This document shows, piece after piece, positions 12,901 through 24,900 of a stretch of DNA of 64,000 nt; position 1 is the first letter of the stretch; each line of letters begins with the position of its first letter. The position numbers and the translations under genes were made by a program. Source of the stretch: Pycnopodia helianthoides (taxonomy: Eukaryota > Echinodermata > Asteroidea > Forcipulatida > Asteriidae); contig CM063261.1 in the NCBI GenBank assembly GCA_032158295.1, forward strand, positions 1,922,001 to 1,986,000, given 5' to 3'. The notes beneath the pieces are model-generated. The model made no database searches and was not told the DNA's origin. It worked only from the letters and a program-made list of their open reading frames with translations.

Positions 12901-15900
12901 TATGTCTAAATATATCGACCTGTTTATTTGCATATTACCCATTTATTTACATAGCACCATGTAATGCTTAACAAGGTTCTGTGGCGCAATCTGCAGCAAA
13001 CCATACCAGAAAACACTGGTACAAAACCCTTCTCTTAACGATAAGTGCACTGGGTTCTCTTATGTGCATTACACAACACAAGGCACAGGTGCCTTGTGTT
13101 GTGTAATGCTACAGCTTTTCGTTGAATCCAAAGAACAAAGCAATAATGGTTAAGTGTCAAGACTCGAACCCACACTCTGCAGATCAGAAACACCGGTACA
13201 CGTATTTCAAACAGAAAAAAACGAAGATGCCGACCACACATTGAGTGGTACTAAATGGTCAGACAGCAGAGAGGTTAAGCTAGAGTTTCGTACTTACCGA
13301 TATCAACCGATCACCGACCATCAACCCGCTCTCCTTGGCTGATATCGAACCTGGCTCGATCCGGCTGACGAAGACGCCCGATTCCACCGTCATCCCATGG
13401 TCCTTGTTGGATAGGAACAACGTGACTGGGCAGAACTTGGCCCCGGAGGCACGCCTTCTCTTAACGACCTACGGAGACAAATGAACTCCCGTTATATCTG
13501 GTTAAAATTTACATCCAAATAGAAAATATTTAATTAATTCTTTTTGCAAACAAAATAACACACACAAAAACCAGAAGAATAAAAAAAAAAAAAAATACAA
13601 ATACAAAAACCAAGCTGTATGAAAGAAAATCAAAACAAATCAGACCTTTAATTTTTTATTTCTCCAATACAAACCGAGTTACCAAAGCGAGGCTGCCCCA
13701 TAATTAACGCTGGCCCCATTCCGGCATTGAATATCAATTTCACACTCAGATACAGGTAACCCGACAAAGATGTCAACCCTTGCCTGCGCTCACCTCTCCC
13801 TACTACCCCTCCATGTTTATCCCTTTCTTCGACCACTCACCATATTGATGACACCTCTCGCTTTCTTGACGGCCTGCAGGGCAATCGATCGATCTCCGTT
13901 TGTTAAGTCGATGTCGTTCACTTTCAGCACGCAGTCGTTAACCCTTAAAACAAAAAAACAAAAAAAACGTAAGGGATTATCCAAGGAAATTTCAAGAGCT
14001 CTTGGAGGGAGTCAGTCGAGTGGGCTTATTAGACAGTCATAGCCCCTGGTGAAACAGATTGAGCGAACAGACTTCTATCAACCAAGAACAGGTCAGTGTA
14101 TAAATCCATAATCAGGGCTTGCCCTTAAACTTTATTGTGACTACCCTAGAAGGACCCATAGTGTTAGCCGGAGGGTGTCAGGGTGTCTTTTGGACACCCT
14201 GTTTTAAATTTGGACACCAGGTCAGTGTACAAATCCATAATCAGGGCTTGCCCTTAAACTTTATTTGTGACTACCCTAGCAGGACCCATAGTGTTAGCCA
14301 GAGGGGTGTCAGGGTGTCTTTTGGACACCCTGTTTCATAGAGTTGCTTAAACACATATCTACTAAGCTAAGAATTATCTTGCTTGGCAAGTTTATGTTAA
14401 CAGTTATGAGTAAATGTATACCATATATCTATGCCCCTTCCCTGTTTCACTGCAATTTTGCTTTGTGCGCACATTCTGCTAAGCAACATTGGCAGTTGTA
14501 TGAAAGCGGACCAAAATAATGTAACTCTTGGGGGCAAATGGTGGAGAGACTTACTTGAGTCTACCGTCAGCCAGGCTTCCTTTGTCCACCTTGGTGATAA
14601 TCAGTGAGCAGTCGTCTGGGATCTGGGTGTGGTCCTTGCTGTCACCGAAATCAAACCCAGCACACTCATGTCACCATCCTCCTTGTGGAAAAACAAAACC
14701 AATCGTCATAAACACTTGTTTGTTACGCTGCTGGTATGCCGTCCAGTTTGGGTGCCTTACCACACAAATTTGCTTAATGTCCAATGGTGGCACCAAACTG
14801 AAAAACAAACTTTGGCCCTTCAAAAGTAGGGTGGACATATCATAGTAACTCACTGTTATACCAGGCCTGGAATCACAACAAGGCCATGGAGCTGCTGTTG
14901 CCCTAGTCTTGGCCTAGCACCCCTAAACACGTTTTCAATAGATTTTTAAAGATTTTCCCATGGAAGTGCCCTTTGCAAAATGAAAAAAGGCCTTGCTCTC
15001 TCAAGCATAAAATACCAGCGCTGTTTAAAATGTATCCACTGAATTGGCAGCTACAGCTATGGCTACGACTGTTGCCAGAGGTATTGCTAAGGGCGTACTA
15101 TTCTTCAGCGCATGATGATGTGGAATTCTAACCGTAGCCACCTATTCGGACACGGCCGTCCACTGACCATAGGATCTAAAATCCCTTTTTATGTGCCTTG
15201 AAATGTGGATATTTATTGATATCAAATAACAATTCCAATAATTTAGAAGTCATGGAAATCATTCATGAAAACCAGATTACTGACTGTAACCCAACTCCGA
15301 AATCGCCCAGCAGTGCTCTGATGCGTCACCAGCAAAGGTGTCAATTGTCAGTGCACTGTTGCCAAGCAACTGCCCAGTGGGCGGGGCTTAGCGGATCGGT
15401 CTGCACTTGCCACTTTTCCCATTGTTTATGCCTTTGGGTGCATCTGTTCTCACCTGCTCTGTTTCTATGGCAACCGTCTCTGTCTCCCACTCCTGCGAGT
15501 CCGCATCGATGGCCGAGTCGTGGCTGTGATGGATGATGAGCTTCTTCATCCCAGCATGCATCTCTTTCTCCGACTGCTTCTGCATCTTATCCCTAAAACA
15601 GGAACAGATTTTACAATCAGTAATCTTAATACATCTTTAGGTTCACCTGTACATTTTTTTATCAGGACATGGGCTGTTTATAAAAACCACCGTAGACCAA
15701 TCAAAGGCTTTAACTCAAACACATACCATTTTGGCTGAGCCTGTTTTGATATTCTGTTCTCAGGAAATTTTCTGTCTAAATAACTATGAAACATTAATAA
15801 ATGCCCAGGGCTGTGGTCAGACTTTGTAATAAAAGCTAAGCCACAAAACTGTTGGAGAAGATAGTACCGGGTATGAACTGTACTTGCTATGAGGTTCTAG

Positions 15901-18900
15901 CTGGTAACTTGGAAGTGCTTAAGCAAGATTTGTTTATGCTTAGGGTTTTTGTGTACAACTTGGCTATTTTATTACTCACATCAATTTTTGTGACCACATG
16001 AACATGTACAAGTTTGCAAACTTCAATTCCACACTTAACAAATTGCTTGGGAAATTCCCTCAGAAAATTTGATGGAGCTTTTCACAGTTGCTTTGCTAAG
16101 CCTGGGTCAAATTTCATAGAGCTGCTTAAGCACCAAGAATTGCTCAGCACAACAAAATTATGCTTACAAGAATAAGGTTACCAACCTAACTACCACGTCA
16201 CATGTGCAATTTGTGACTGGTATCCTGCTCATTTCTGCTAAGAAAATTGTTAAGCAATGTTTTATGCTTAAGCAGCTCTATGAATGGGCCCATGTGTACT
16301 CCCAGGAATCAGCTACTCCTGCTTTGGAGTAGGGTTAAGCCAGATAAACCCCCCCCCCCCCGGGGCTAGTGTACCAAGTTTTCATTTTCTCAAGGATAAT
16401 TGAAGTGTAAACCAAACATGGGGTGATGGTCGGGTTAAACTTCCCCAGGAATTTCCTGGGGTTTTCTCCCTTTGGAATTGGCGCCGTAATGTGAAAAGGG
16501 ATTATTTGGAGACTTCTCGAGCCGCTCGGGGAGCGATTCCACATTGCAAACCCCCAGTTACTCTTCGGACAGTTCAAGCAGAAAATTGCATTTGGGAAAA
16601 AGCTGCTTGACAGTCTCATGCGTGAAATTGACATTCCCAATTACCAGGATTTGGATGGGACAGTACCGTGTACATAGCGTATGTTTACACACACAGAACT
16701 TACTACACCATAGATAATAAAACCTAGAGAATGTTGTGTGTAGCATTCTGGGCCCAATTTCATAGAGCTGCTTAAGCAGAAAATACTGCTTACACAATAT
16801 CTGCTCAGCAAAATTAAGCAGGATACCAGCCACAGATAGTACATGTGAGATGGTATTCTAATTCTGGTAAGCATAATTTTGTTGTGCTGAGCTACTTTTT
16901 GGAAAAGCTGCTCTATGAAATTGGGCCCAGTGCGCACATTATCTGCACTGAGGAAATTTGCGCGCTGCCATGTTAGCTCTATGGCAAATTTAAGCTTTCC
17001 CATTGGTTGATCTAGGCCCATTTTTATAAAGCTCTTAAGCAGAAAATACTGCTTAACAGATTTCTTTGCTAAGCAAAAAATGAGTGAGGCACCAGTCGAA
17101 ACAATGTAAACTTTATGCAATGTTGGCTGGTAGCCTGTTCCTACTTAGCAAGATCAATGCTCAGCAAATTTTCATGCTTATAGGCTTTATGAGATTGGCC
17201 CTGGTTAATTTTGCTGAACACACATGTATCAAGGTGCTGATAATCTACGTCAACAAAAATGACATAAAGGGCATGCACCGCAGACACAGACCGCAATTAA
17301 GCTTTTTCTCTGTGTTCTGTGTCTAGGGTACTCATTTGACCCTCAATGGATTTTTTTTTTTAAACTGAGAACTTGCCGAATCAATAAAGACCCAACGAGA
17401 AACTTCACGATTTGTCAATGCAGCGTACACTGTTACATACATTGTAGGTAACCATAGACTTTATTAAGTAATCAAATAGCCATGCAAAGACAGTATCACA
17501 GATGAGTTTTAACTGAGATGCTTTCAACGAACATGTAAAGTAATTGCTACGGTTGCCAATTACAGGCAAACAACTGCAGTTTGTCGAAAGAAGAAGAAAG
17601 TGCCTGGTATGGCAAGACTTTTTTTCTGTGTTTTTCAATGTGTTCAATGGCACTGCTGAGAAAACCAAACAAAATCTGAGGAACTCCGCTAAAAAGTTGC
17701 ATGCCGGTGTGGCAGGAGATTCTATCCCCCTGGACATTCTCTCTCCCCCATACTGGCGAATTGTGTAGAAATTGTGTGTGGTATTGCTAGCTACAATCCC
17801 GGCCATATCTCGTTGGGCCCCCCTGCCCCCTTTCAATGTTGAATCACATTGTTGCACGGTCTTCTGCGTTCCAGACAACATTGAGCGGGGGACGGGGGAC
17901 GGGGGAGAGAATGTTTATTGTGAGACAGGGAATGGTTATTGTATGGTTATTGTAACGTTATAGGAACGGGTGGCCCAAGCATTTTGGCCGGGATTGTCTG
18001 AAATTCTTTCAGCGTGATTTTTGAATTTCTTATTACAAAATAAGGCTTTAAAAAGACTATGAATGTCCATAGACACTGAATGTCCGTTTACTGCTGAGTA
18101 GGGCGTTACAAAACAGCAAGGATGTTTTTGTGGGGGGGGGGGGGGACGACGGGGAGAGAATGTTTATTGTCAGGGGATGTCGACAGTGAATGTTTATTGT
18201 AGCGTTGGGAATGGGTGGCCCAAGCATTTTGCGCGGGATTGTCTGAAAGTTCCTTTAGTTGATTTTGCGGAGTTGACTGCACACAGATATACTCCAATCT
18301 TTGGTGGATCAGAGACAATTCATAAGTGAAGCAAAGCATTTGATACATAGTTATAGAAAGCAAGAGCCAATTTACAACATGGTGTTTCGTGGCTTAATTT
18401 CGAACGAAAATCATGCATATATTCGTCTTTTGCGGAAGAGCGGAAAATCACAGAGAGAAATAGCGGCAACGTGCAATGTATCCCGTAGTTCTGTTCAGCG
18501 GAATTGTAAACATGAAGGGCAAGTTCACCGGTGTCACCGTGGCCGAGGTGGGCGAAAAAGACTTCTTTCTAAGCGCCAGGAGTGTCTTTTGGTGAGAAAT
18601 GTACAGATACTTAGGAAAACAGAGGGGCCATTTACCTCGGCAAGAATAAAGTCTGCATGCAGACTGATGCATGTCTCAGATAGAACCATGAGGCGCGCCA
18701 TGAATAGACTTGGATTCAAGTACAGGCAAGCTCGTAAAAAGGGACTTGTAACGGATTTGGATCCGAAGAAGAGAGTGGGGTTCGCCAAGAAGATGACCCG
18801 TCAGTACCCGCCAAATGTGTGGACAGATCACGCATGTCTGACGGTTCACCACACGATTCACCATGGCATGTTTGCTTGTAACTTACGTGAAAAAGGTTTT

Positions 18901-21900
18901 TGTTCAACACGAAAAGGGCATTACAGTGCACAAACAACACATAACCTGTTCATATTCTTTTGAACCACCTCATTCGGTTATTTGGCAGAAAATCAAACGG
19001 TTAACCCTCAAAACCAAAATAGAAAAGAAATTTATGAAATCTCTTTATTTACTCTACTACGGTGAACCGTGTAGACTTGGTTTCAAGCCTGCGATCGTGG
19101 CTTTTAGTCTACTTGATAGCCAATACATTATTGGGCCAAATAGCGCACATTGTTATATTGGCCCATGATAGCTTATCTGTGGGGGCGTTTCTCGTGCCTG
19201 ATACAGAGGAATAACCGCGATCTCAGACTTGAAATCAAGTCTATGAATGGTGTAAGTCTATGAATGGTGTAATGGTTAAGAGATACGCTTAACAAGTCAA
19301 ATGTCTTGAACCTAAATGGAGTTCAGGAGAGACAAAATGCTCGTGTTTTTTTTTTCTCTTTTTTTTATCACCTTCCTCGACAAACAATGAATGTTCATTG
19401 CTTATAACCATTCTTTCATTTTTCAATCCCATTATTTCTATTCTCTTATTACTTATTTTGTATTAATGCTCACAACATAATACCACCCCCCAACAAAAAA
19501 ATTACACAAATTTCAACAACAAAAATGTTGCCTGTGTGTGTTCTTTTGTGTTCAAACGCTCTACTCGGCAAGAAATAGTCATTTACTGTCAAAGCACAAT
19601 CACAGTCAGCCCCCCCCCCCTCCCGACAAAAACATCCTCACTGCTTCGAATTGTGTATTAACGCCGTTTTCAGCAATACATGAACATTGGCTGTCTCTGA
19701 ACATTCTTAGTCAGCCCCCCCCCCCCCCCACAAAATCATCCTTGCTGATTTGAATTTTGTTTTAACGCCCTACTCAGCGATGAATGGCAATCACTGTCTT
19801 TGGACATTCATAGTAATTTTAAAGCCTTATTTTGTAATGTTTAACCAAAAAATTCACGCTTAAAAAATTTCAGACAATCCCGGCCATATCTCGTTGGGCC
19901 CCCCTGCCCCCTTTCAATGTTGAATCACATTGTTGCACGGTCTTCTGCGTTCCAGACAACATTGAGCGGGGGGACGGGGGACGGGGGAGAGAATGTTTAT
20001 TGTGAGACAGGGAATGGTTATTGTATGGTTATTGTAACGTTATAGGAACGGGTGGCCCAAGCATTTTGGCCGGGATTGTCTGAAATTCTTTCAGCGTGAT
20101 TTTTGAATTTCTTATTACAAAATAAGGCTTTAAAAAGACTATGAATGTCCATAGACACTGAATGTCCGTTTACTGCTGAGTAGGGCGTTACAAAACAGCA
20201 AGGATGTTTTTGTGGGGGGGGGGGGGGACGACGGGGAGAGAATGTTTATTGTCAGGGGATGTCGACAGTGAATGTTTATTGTAGCGTTGGGAATGGGTGG
20301 CCCAAGCATTTTGCGCGGGATTGTCTGAAAGTTCCTTTAGTTGATTTTGCGGAGTTGACTGCACACAGATATACTCCAATCTTTGGTGGATCAGAGACAA
20401 TTCATAAGTGAAGCAAAGCATTTGATACATAGTTATAGAAAGCAAGAGCCAATTTACAACATGGTGTTTCGTGGCTTAATTTCGAACGAAAATCATGCAT
20501 ATATTCGTCTTTTGCGGAAGAGCGGAAAATCACAGAGAGAAATAGCGGCAACGTGCAATGTATCCCGTAGTTCTGTTCAGCGGAATTGTAAACATGAAGG
20601 GCAAGTTCACCGGTGTCACCGTGGCCGAGGTGGGCGAAAAAGACTTCTTTCTAAGCGCCAGGAGTGTCTTTTGGTGAGAAATGTACAGATACTTAGGAAA
20701 ACAGAGGGGCCATTTACCTCGGCAAGAATAAAGTCTGCATGCAGACTGATGCATGTCTCAGATAGAACCATGAGGCGCGCCATGAATAGACTTGGATTCA
20801 AGTACAGGCAAGCTCGTAAAAAGGGACTTGTAACGGATTTGGATCCGAAGAAGAGAGTGGGGTTCGCCAAGAAGATGACCCGTCAGTACCCGCCAAATGT
20901 GTGGACAGATCACGCATGTCTGACGGTTCACCACACGATTCACCATGGCATGTTTGCTTGTAACTTACGTGAAAAAGGTTTTTGTTCAACACGAAAAGGG
21001 CATTACAGTGCACAAACAACACATAACCTGTTCATATTCTTTTGAACCACCTCATTCGGTTATTTGGCAGAAAATCAAACGGTTAACCCTCAAAACCAAA
21101 ATAGAAAAGAAATTTATGAAATCTCTTTATTTACTCTACTACGGTGAACCGTGTAGACTTGGTTTCAAGCCTGCGATCGTGGCTTTTAGTCTACTTGATA
21201 GCCAATACATTATTGGGCCAAATAGCGCACATTGTTATATTGGCCCATGATAGCTTATCTGTGGGGGCGTTTCTCGTGCCTGATACAGAGGAATAACCGC
21301 GATCTCAGACTTGAAATCAAGTCTATGAATGGTGTAAGTCTATGAATGGTGTAATGGTTAAGAGATACGCTTAACAAGTCAAATGTCTTGAACCTAAATG
21401 GAGTTCAGGAGAGACAAAATGCTCGTGTTTTTTTTTCTCTTTTTTTTATCACCTTCCTCGACAAACAATGAATGTTCATTGCTTATAACCATTCTTTCAT
21501 TTTTCAATCCCATTATTTCTATTCTCTTATTACTTATTTTGTATTAATGCTCACAACATAATACCACCCCCCAACAAAAAAATTACACAAATTTCAACAA
21601 CAAAAATGTTGCCTGTGTGTGTTCTTTTGTGTTCAAACGCTCTACTCGGCAAGAAATAGTCATTTACTGTCAAAGCACAATCACAGTCAGCCCCCCCCCC
21701 CTCCCCGACAAAAACATCCTCACTGCTTCGAATTGTGTATTAACGCCGTTTTCAGCAATACATGAACATTGGCTGTCTCTGAACATTCTTAGTCAGCCCC
21801 CCCCCCCCCACAAAATCATCCTTGCTGATTTGAATTTTGTTTTAACGCCCTACTCAGCGATGAATGGCAATCACTGTCTTTGGACATTCATAGTAATTTT

Positions 21901-24900
21901 AAAGCCTTATTTTGTAATGTTTAACCAAAAAATTCACGCTTAAAAAATTTCAGACAATCCCGGCCATATCTCGTTGGGCCCCCCTGCCCCCTTTCAATGT
22001 TGAATCACATTGTTGCACGGTCTTCTGCGTTCCAGACAACATTGAGCGGGGGGACGGGGGACGGGGGAGAGAATGTTTATTGTGAGACAGGGAATGGTTA
22101 TTGTATGGTTATTGTAACGTTATAGGAACGGGTGGCCCAAGCATTTTGGCCGGGATTGTAGATATCGCCCTCTTTTTTAATCAACTTCCTCCAGTCCATG
22201 TTAATTTACAGTATGGGGGACACACACACACACACACACACAGGGGGAACGGATCCCCTACGACAACAACATTACGGAACCACAATTATGTACTGCATGC
22301 AACAAGGCAATTATAGAGCTTTGGACACAGACATCAAGTGTTAAGTCATCGACAGATTTAAGACCCATAACGAAAACAGTCATCAAAACTATCAGAATGT
22401 CTGACTACAATAACGTCAATGTTACTCCATCTTAAAGGATTAAACCATCTGACATCCTGACAGGTTCTCCATCATCTTTTCTCCGTCTTACAATTTTTAT
22501 AGACGCTATTTTTTTCGTGCTCGCCGGGGCACAGCGGAGCCTGTCGATCTATTTAGCATATTTTCTCAATTCACTGGCTCATTTAACATGGGGGGGGGGA
22601 GGGACCAGGGGACATCTGCCGGGTTATTTTCCTGTGCTGGAATGAATTGTGTTTGTGTGTGCAGTAATGCGAGACCTACTGTACTATGTCAACCAGTGAA
22701 TCTTGGCGGTGTTTTTTTGTCACGCTATGGTTCAATAAGTCGGAGAGTCTCGGAAACCCTTTGGTAAATCATCGTCTTGTGTCTATTTGCGAAGATGAAC
22801 TTTGGAGATTTTATGTGTCACGGTGTACAGTTTGGTTTTTACATTACAGTCACTCAAATTACATGTAAGAAGTAACTGTAACTAGTCAAAGCAAAATTAC
22901 AATTTTCTTTCTTAGTTTTTAGCAAAATACAAAAAATATTGTCCTGTTTTTGTTTGTTTGTTTTTTGTATTTATTTGGGGTGTGTGGGGGGTGGGTAGGA
23001 TAAAAACAACTTGTTACTTGTATTTTACCAAAACACTTGTGTGTGTTGAGCACTATAGTACATTCAGTACTTTCTGAAAAAGAAAATTCTTGGTATACAG
23101 TGCTCAACACACACCAGTTTAGGATAAAACACAAATACTACTTAGTCGTTGTCTCCGATGCAACTCAACATCTATTGAAAGCAACTTTCTGAAAAACACT
23201 TTAAAAATGAATGCTTTGTAAAGCAATTTCCTACAAAAAACTTTCTTGATAAAAAAAAATCCCCAAGGAAGACCAAACTTAAGGGTGACTAAAAGAAAAA
23301 ACAAAAAATGACAAAATGTACTCACTTTATTTCCTTGAGCTGCTTGCCAGCATCGTTCCGTTGCCTCTTAACGTCGTCAAGATTTCGCAGAGCCTCGGCA
23401 AAGTCACTGACTGCCCTGTCCCGCTCTCGCCGGAGTTTATCACACAACGTCCTAATGCTCTCACGCTCCATCATGATCTTGACCCTCTCCTGGAAGGCGC
23501 GGTCTCGCTGGCGCTTGGCGTCATCCGTCTCAGACTGCACCTCCTTGAGCTCCTTCTCGGCGGTGTCGAGGTTCCGTCGTAGCGCCTCGGCCTCGCGGTT
23601 GGCCAGGTCGTAGTCATAGCTGATGGACTTCTGCTGTTGGACAGCGTCGTAGCACTGTTGGAGAAGCTTGTCCCGTTGGTCCAGGGCTTCCGTGCGTTCC
23701 ATCCTGGCGACGTCTCGCTCGTCTTTGAACTTCTCAAACTCAAAGAGGGCTTTGTCGCGCTCCTTCTGCGCCAGCGCCGTGTTGTTGATAATGTCCCGGT
23801 AGCGGTCGCTCAGTTCATTGTATTCCCTCAGGGCGTGATCCCGCTCTTTACTCATCACGTACATCTTTCCCTTCAGGGCGTCGTTGATGGCTAAGATGTT
23901 CTTGTATTTCTCCTCGATGGTCCTCCGGCGGGAACCCTCCGTCTGAGCTTCTTCTTGCAGCTTTTCCATCTCCTTATGGACGTCGTCGCGTTCGCTCATC
24001 ACCAACGTGTACTCGCGCACCGCGGCGTTGCGCTCTTCCGACACTCGCTTGAGTTCTTTCTCCATCTCGTGCTTGATGTGTTTCATGTGACTGAGTTCTC
24101 GTTGGCTTTTCTCGTACTTCTGATTAGCGAGCTGTTTGCTCTGTAACGTCTCGTCCATCTCCCGTAGGACGTTATCGTATTTCCGGATCACTGCCGTGCA
24201 TTGCTGTTTCAGTGCGTTGCGCTCAGTATGGACTTGATCCCGTTCAGCGTAGGCAGTCTCAACCTGTCCCTTTAACCGCTTCAAGTCTTCCTCCATCCTC
24301 TCAATGCTGAAGTTTGACACACTCTGTGCAGACGTCAAGTCAGCGTTCCTCTGCTTCAACACCTCGTACTCTCGCCGCAATCCTTCGTATTTATCCCACG
24401 CGGTGTCGTACATCTTGTTCAAGACTTCCGACGAGCCACGCTGGTTCATCACCTCCCGGTTCTGAACCCGTAGTTCTGACAGCTCCTTCATGTCGTCCTC
24501 GTGAGTCCGTCTCAAATCGATGATCTCTCCCTTTGACTGATCCCAGTCGGCCCGCAGCTCGGCGTACTCCCGCATCTTTGTCTGGAACTCCATCCGGAGC
24601 TGGTCGGCGGAGTCGGCCGAGCCCCGATACTTGTTCCTGTAGTACTCCGCTTCCTTGATGGCCTGGTCGCACTTCTCCACCACGTCCGAATGCTGCCTCT
24701 TGAGGTGCTCCAGCTGCATGATGGCTTTCTTACACTCCCCCCTCAGCTGCTCGTAGTTCCTGTGGCTCCGATGATGGCATCGCTCCTCAATCCCAGGGCC
24801 GTTCTCGCCTCCTTTCAACACCATGGCAACCTCGTTGTCCGACCTAGCATGGGACGATGGAGGAGAGGACCTCTCGCTGCTCTCTTCTAAGTGCTTCATG

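Larger units (their letters stand above)
17794..22158 (+). mobile_element. Tandem A-B-A-B-A array of a Tc1/mariner-like element
   Basis: The array starts CAATCCCGGCCATATCTCGT and ends GGCCGGGATTG, flanked by TA on both sides (17792-17793 and 22159-22160), as expected for Tc1/mariner insertion. It consists of a ~203-bp block A at about 17794, 19875 and 21955, separated by two ~1.88-kb blocks B. Period is about 2,081 bp. The two units are almost identical; the differences seen are in homopolymer runs (T, C, G tracts). Each B has long imperfect inverted repeats at its edges and one truncated transposase frame. It lies in sense opposite to DLG5 within an intron. Confidence 0.85.
15593..23325. other. 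7.7-kb DLG5 intron, mostly repeats
   Basis: Holds three copies of the GGGCCCAATTTCATAG element (16.1-17.2 kb), the duplicated Tc1/mariner-like array (17794-22158), a CA microsatellite, and otherwise AT-rich DNA with no recognisable gene. The 22160-23325 part shows nothing beyond low-complexity T and G runs. Confidence 0.8.

Noticed and set aside
17544..17768. 74-codon frame just before the transposon array
   Set aside because: No known motif; probably chance. It is also not part of the array, which starts at the TA at 17792.
23316..24890. Plus-strand and alternate minus-strand frames in the coiled-coil exon
   Set aside because: Shadow frames of the DLG5 coiled coil, low-complexity translations.
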